Origin: Euperipatoides rowelli
Taxonomy: Eukaryota > Onychophora > Udeonychophora > Euonychophora > Peripatopsidae
Direction: 5' to 3' (one strand)
Length of the DNA: 16,131 bases
NCBI GenBank assembly: GCA_003024985.2
Contig: PXIH01S0007242.1
Part shown: piece after piece, positions 1 to 16,131 of the stretch
Position numbering within the stretch: the first letter of the stretch is position 1
Layout: each line of letters opens with the position of its first letter
The notes under the pieces: model-generated
What the model saw: the letters and a program-made list of their open reading frames with translations, nothing else
The model's database searches: none
What the model was told of the DNA's origin: nothing
Program-made: the position numbers and the translations under genes

Positions 1-1276
1 ATCACTTGGAGGTTTAGGCCTAAATAGATCTTAAACTTTATATTAGTTTCTTCCAACTCCTTTTTATCCATTCTAAGAGTATTAGATCGGTTGGGATTTG
101 CACTGTGGCAATCCAAACAGACAGATCTCCATATTTTTGTCAAAAATGTTAGAAGAATGTGGAACTCTTACAAAGAAGTCATGGATATATTTATGCAAAG
201 AAGTGACAGAAGTTAAAAATAAACAAATGGTATTCGGAAATTTTTTTTTTTTATTATAAGTTTATATTTGAAATTATAAACAAACAAATGGCATACATAT
301 TCGTAAAATGTTTTTTTAATAAGTTTTTATTTGTAAATACAACTTATATGTAAACAAATACTGATTTTGAGCACTTGTTATATTTGTTATAATGTAAACC
401 ATCCTTTTTGACAGCATAATGAATATTAACTTTGCACTGAAACTGACCAGATCTGATCCTTCTATCTAAAGCAACAATAGTGTTAAAAAAAAAAATTTGA
501 AATTTTTTGCTTGGATCTGATCATTTCTGGTATACCTGTCAATCAAAAATATGTTCATAGGCTTTTTCCATTAGAAAAGAACAAGTGAAAAAATAAATAC
601 TGTAAAAACATTCTACTAAATGAATCTTTATTTGTAGATAAAAAGAAATACAAACAATAAATATAGCCATGTATAATATATCAAATAGCTAAATGTCACC
701 TTCAAAAATAAAATAAACATTCAAAAGAACATCATATAAAAAAAGCCCAAATTGGCTAAAAAATAAATAACTTTCACAAATAAATAAAATGTACAAAATA
801 TCTTTGGTAAATTAAATAAAAAATAAAAAAGCATTGAAATAGGGAAAATAAAATCATTACGTTGGTCTTATTTCTATAATAGGATAAATTTCAAGAATTG
901 TATTAGATTTGTGGAAATGCTGCTAATGATTATGTTAATTTACAATGTTTTTTTTTTAGTTGAACAAAATCGGGAAAATCTTGATAAAATGTAAATTTTT
1001 TTCATCAAGTAACACTTAATAACAAACATTACTTTTAACATTTAAATTTCACACTTTAATATCTTTAGGAACAATAAGTAGGTAATTTTTGTGACTGTAA
1101 TACACAATAAGTGTGAATAAATGATACATAAATGTCATAATATAATTAGTTTAAGAAATATTTCAACATCATCAATAGAATCTTTGGTCAGAATATTTAT
1201 AATCAATTTACATAATTTCAATATTTTAGGAACTATTTTAAATTTTACAATGTTTGCTTTTCAGTGTAATGTAAAT
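1..1276. other. Actin downstream flank, no gene seen
   Basis: This is AT-rich DNA with homopolymer A and T runs. The only sizeable open frame, at 1121-1381 on the plus strand, has amino-acid content expected of AT-rich noise (Ile, Asn, Phe, Leu) and no recognisable motif. A tandem duplication at 221-360 is listed separately. Alternative distal poly(A) signals for actin could fall here. Confidence 0.6.
221..360. repeat. Diverged tandem duplication, unit about 61-70 bp
   Basis: The words AAACAAATGG (221 and 282) and AAACAAAT (352) start three successive units. Units 1 and 2 continue with a matching TATTCG, a T-rich run and ATAAGTTT.TATTTG. The third unit is only a stub. Spacing is 61 and then 70 bases; identity is moderate by eye. 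Confidence 0.55.
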
Positions 1277-1497
1277 TTTATTCTATTGACAAATGACTTT
1301 ATTTTCACTTCGTCTTTATATTGGAATGATTATTTGAAGCTGTTGGAATGTATAAAATGCTGCTTAATAGCACAACCATAATGGCCAGATTACAATAACG
1401 ACTTTTAGGGGAGAGGGCATTAAGCAAAGCTTCATCTCTGCTCACAACATGGCGACTAAGGCTGTCTAAAGCTGCATTAAGTAATTATAGCTAGCGT
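1277..1497 (-). other. Probable actin 3' UTR with candidate poly(A) signals
   Basis: Directly after the stop codon, about 115 bases (1497-1381) are clearly more GC-balanced than the surrounding DNA, as expected of transcribed 3' UTR. On the sense strand AATAAA occurs at 1303-1298 and 1282-1277, about 195-220 bases past the stop. Further AATAAA hexamers lie at 632-627 and 331-326 and could serve a longer isoform. The 3' end is inferred; no transcript evidence is available. Confidence 0.5.
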
Positions 1498-13985
<12,488 letters not shown>

Positions 13986-14111
13986 CTAAGAAAGAAATTA
14001 CCAATAAATCAATATACCTTATTGCCAACTAGAAATAGCTTGAGGTCATTGAAACCGAGAGTAAGTAATTTAATAATAATAATAATGGGAATGATAATAA
14101 TAATAGAAAAG

Positions 14112-14179
14112 GTAATTCACTTCCTCCATGTTTGCCTGTATGTTTTAAACATACAAGAAAATACGGAGAAGTGAATTGC
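14112..14179. other. Long near-perfect hairpin in intron 1
   Basis: The arm AATTCACTTCCTCCATG then TTTGCCTGTATGTT (14114-14144) pairs with AACATACAAGAAAATACGG then AGAAGTGAATT (14148-14177). There is one bulge, about five mismatches and a loop of only about three bases. The flanking GT/GC adds a G-C and a G-T pair. At about 68 nt it has the size of a short pre-miRNA, but the loop is unusually small, so a palindromic MITE remnant is equally possible. Confidence 0.6.
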
Positions 14180-14365
14180 GATTGGCACTTGTACTCATTG
14201 GACATCTGGACGACATCAACCAATAGTAAAGGTAATACTATAACAGTAGGCTACAATAATGAGGATAATATATAGTAATAATAGAATAAAGTAAAATAAT
14301 TATATGTAGGCCTACTTTTAATAAACACCACTGATTTTACTAAATAAATAAACTAGTACATTGAG

Positions 14366-14375
14366 CCATATTTGG
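14366..14375. promoter_or_regulatory. CArG box (SRF-binding serum response element core)
   Basis: CCATATTTGG fits CC(A/T)6GG exactly. Its reverse complement, on the actin sense strand, is CCAAATATGG, the SRE core known from the skeletal alpha-actin promoter. It lies in intron 1, 381 bases upstream of exon 2. SRF sites in the promoter and first intron are an established feature of animal actin genes. By base composition this 10-mer class is not rare in AT-rich DNA, but I saw only this exact match. Function is inferred. Confidence 0.5.
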
Positions 14376-14654
14376 TTTTAATAAATAATCTTAGTGAAAC
14401 CTGAAATTCTACATTTTCTATTTGTTTATAAAAGTTTATGAATTAACAATAAAAATATGGGATTAATCTATTAACTCAATTTATATTGTGCATCATTTGA
14501 CATTACAAATTAGCACAAAATATTCTCATCTTTCTTCCCCACTCACCCCTTTCTTTACTTCCATGAACAATAATTGCAGAAATATGTGGCTTTAAAAAAG
14601 TAGTATTTTCCAACAAAAACAACTTCCACTATTCTTATCAAATATGTTCTTTTT

Positions 14655-14726
14655 CTTTCCCATAAAAAGAAAAAATATTTATTATTAAGATCAGTTTAGG
14701 AGAAATGGTCACAGCAAACTGTGGCT
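14655..14726. repeat. Diverged direct repeat, copy 1
   Basis: AAAAAATATTTATT, then ATCAGTTTAGGAGAAATGG and ACTGTGG. It matches 15680-15764 in the same order and orientation, about 1030 bases away, at roughly 75 percent by eye. Confidence 0.45.
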
Positions 14727-15679
14727 TTAAATTAAGCAAAGCTGCCAGCTTTTAAAAAAAACTTTTTCTCGATGGAAAAAAAAAAAGGTTGGAGATGAGA
14801 CTGGATGTGTAGGGAGGGGGGGGGGGATTTTAATGGCAAAACATGTTTTAATGCCGTATTGTGTGTGCTGAAAAAAATAATGCTTAACATGGAGAGGGGT
14901 TTGCAAGTTTTGGGATAATTTAAAAATATACTAATCGATTGCTAATCATCATGCTTAAAAAAATATATTCCAATTTTATTGTTCTTCTCTTCACGCAACA
15001 ATAGTTCCTTTATGTTTTTTTGAAGAAACAAACTTTTATAGCCTATAATTTTTTCCTCCTTGAGAAATATTTAAATATCTGATCTACAAATTGTATAAAA
15101 AACAAATTTATCAGTTGTGTAATTCAGTTATGCAAGAGAATTCCTTTTTGTATAACTGTAAAAATGTTTGAGATACAGTATTTCAATTTGCTTAATTAAA
15201 GCCATTATACACAATAAATTACTGGGGCGAAAAAATGTAAAGCTCCAGTGAGGAAAAATGTTACGGTGATAAACCAAGGCCATTAAACGAAAATTAAAGT
15301 ATATAACGTTAGAGTCATGAGGTTCTAAAATGTGAAATGATTAACTACAGTACTTGTAAAGTATGTTGTAAAATACAAACCTATAGTTTTGAATATTTAT
15401 TGTAGCTTACTACAGCTTAAAATACACACTATTTATTGCAAATAATCTATAAAAGTTATGGAACTATAATATGGCTAATACTTTTTGTTTTAAACAATTT
15501 ATGAAATTCAAAAATATCAATCAGAAAGATTCTAAAAAAAAAAATTCTTACAATAATAACTGATAAGCGTAAAACAGTAAACAGATAGAATTCTTGTATA
15601 TTTTAGGGAAAATGAGAGTTGGCAGGTATGATTAAATGAAGTTTTGTCCTCTTAACAATTTTTACTACTCTTAGGGAAT

Positions 15680-15764
15680 CTTTTTTTCCTTATCATCAAT
15701 GAATAGAAAAAAAATATGTATTGCTAAAATCAGTTAAGGAGAAATGAATGCAGTAGTCTGTGGA
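15680..15764. repeat. Diverged direct repeat, copy 2
   Basis: AAAAAAATATGTATT, then ATCAGTTAAGGAGAAATG and TCTGTGG, the partner of 14655-14726. It could be an old segmental duplication within intron 1 or two copies of a dispersed repeat. Confidence 0.45.
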
Positions 15765-15780
15765 TTGAAAATACGTTGTG

Positions 15781-16000
15781 TTGTCATCAAAAAACAACTT
15801 TTTCCATTAATTATTGAATACCCTAATGGGAAACCTATGTTTGTCATTTAGTAAAATGAAATGTTTATTGAAAATAAAATAAAATACAAGTTGAGTTTTT
15901 TTGTCATCAAAAAACAAAGATACAGTTTAAAATAAAATGTAGTGTTTCCTATGGGAAAAAATATGATTTACAGTTGATTATGGTAAATTGCAGTGCCATC
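15781..16000. repeat. Diverged tandem duplication, period 120 bp
   Basis: TTGTCATCAAAAAACAA occurs exactly at 15781-15797 and again at 15901-15917. Downstream in each unit CCTAATGGGAAA and CCTATGGGAAA fall at nearly matching offsets. The rest is strongly diverged. Confidence 0.5.
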
Positions 16001-16020
16001 TATTGTTATCAGATGCAGCT

Positions 16021-16131
16021 ATTCAAATTCAAATTTAAATTAAAATTTTATTGTTTAAGAACTTTAAGATTCTTGTACAAATTAAGTGGAAAGGAACAAA
16101 TGTCAAATAACAAAAGACTATATTAAAATAG
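16021..16131 (-). mobile_element. 3' end of a non-LTR retrotransposon, running off the window
   Basis: On the minus strand the sequence reads TTGTACAAGAATCTTAAAG, TTCTTAAACAATAAAA and then a hexamer-like tail ATTTAAATTTGAATTTGAAT. It aligns with TTGTACAAGAATTTTACTTC and TTAGACAATAAAG at 9160-9190 of the plus-strand element. Variable short-repeat tails are usual at the 3' ends of CR1-like elements. The body would lie beyond 16131. It is co-oriented with actin. Confidence 0.5.

Larger units (their letters stand above)
13986..16131 (-). other. Actin intron 1, 3' part (at least 2146 bp)
   Basis: Acceptor AG at 13987-13986 follows a pyrimidine-rich stretch. I searched the minus strand of this region for the N-terminal exon (a VDNGSG, FAGDDAP or GRPRHQ reading) and did not find it, so intron 1 runs out of the window. 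It carries a CArG box, a long hairpin, an (AAT)n tract at about 14066-14104, a diverged direct repeat and a retrotransposon 3' end. Open frames across 13806-14223 are shadows of exon 2 or of the hairpin. Confidence 0.75.

Noticed and set aside
14029-14223. 64-codon minus-strand open frame as possible actin exon 1
   Set aside because: It has none of the conserved N-terminal actin sequence; it lies over the hairpin and AAT repeat.

Overview
This is a eukaryotic, almost certainly animal, genomic window. It is very AT-rich (roughly three quarters A+T by eye) and is dominated by one gene, a conventional actin on the minus strand. Four coding exons can be placed to the base: 13985-13746, 9768-9522, 6096-5905 and 1823-1498. 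Together they encode residues 43-376 of a 376-residue actin, without a frameshift or internal stop and with canonical GT/AG sites. The exon encoding residues 1-42 is not in the window. It must lie beyond position 16131, so the gene is partial here and intron 1 exceeds 2.1 kb.

The introns fall at the classical actin positions 41/42, 121/122, 204 and 267/268 (alpha-actin numbering). That combination is known from echinoderm actin genes. The residues that separate vertebrate muscle from cytoplasmic actins are nearly all of the cytoplasmic type. I infer an invertebrate deuterostome, most likely an echinoderm; this is inference from gene structure, not a species identification.

Layout from low to high coordinate, which is 3' to 5' for actin: downstream flank and 3' UTR (1-1497); exon 5; intron 4 (1824-5904); exon 4; intron 3 (6097-9521); exon 3; intron 2 (9769-13745); exon 2; intron 1 (13986-16131, continuing outside). 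The introns (4081, 3425 and 3977 bp) are much longer than the exons and hold old mobile DNA. This includes a pair of inverted repeats bounding about 1.57 kb in intron 4, an inverted repeat family with copies in introns 4 and 2, hAT/MITE-like elements at both ends of intron 3, a decayed non-LTR retrotransposon 3' end in intron 3, and a related 3' end at the window edge.

The most useful regulatory observation is a perfect CArG box (serum response element core) in intron 1 at 14366-14375. A long near-perfect hairpin lies in the same intron at 14112-14179. Other points for a second look are two coding-like fossils inside intron 4, a possible phosphatase-like fossil in intron 3, a 7-mer (TACTGTA/TACAGTA) found about six times more often than base composition predicts, and a long polypurine tract. 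I see no second intact gene, no tRNA or rRNA gene and no CRISPR array.
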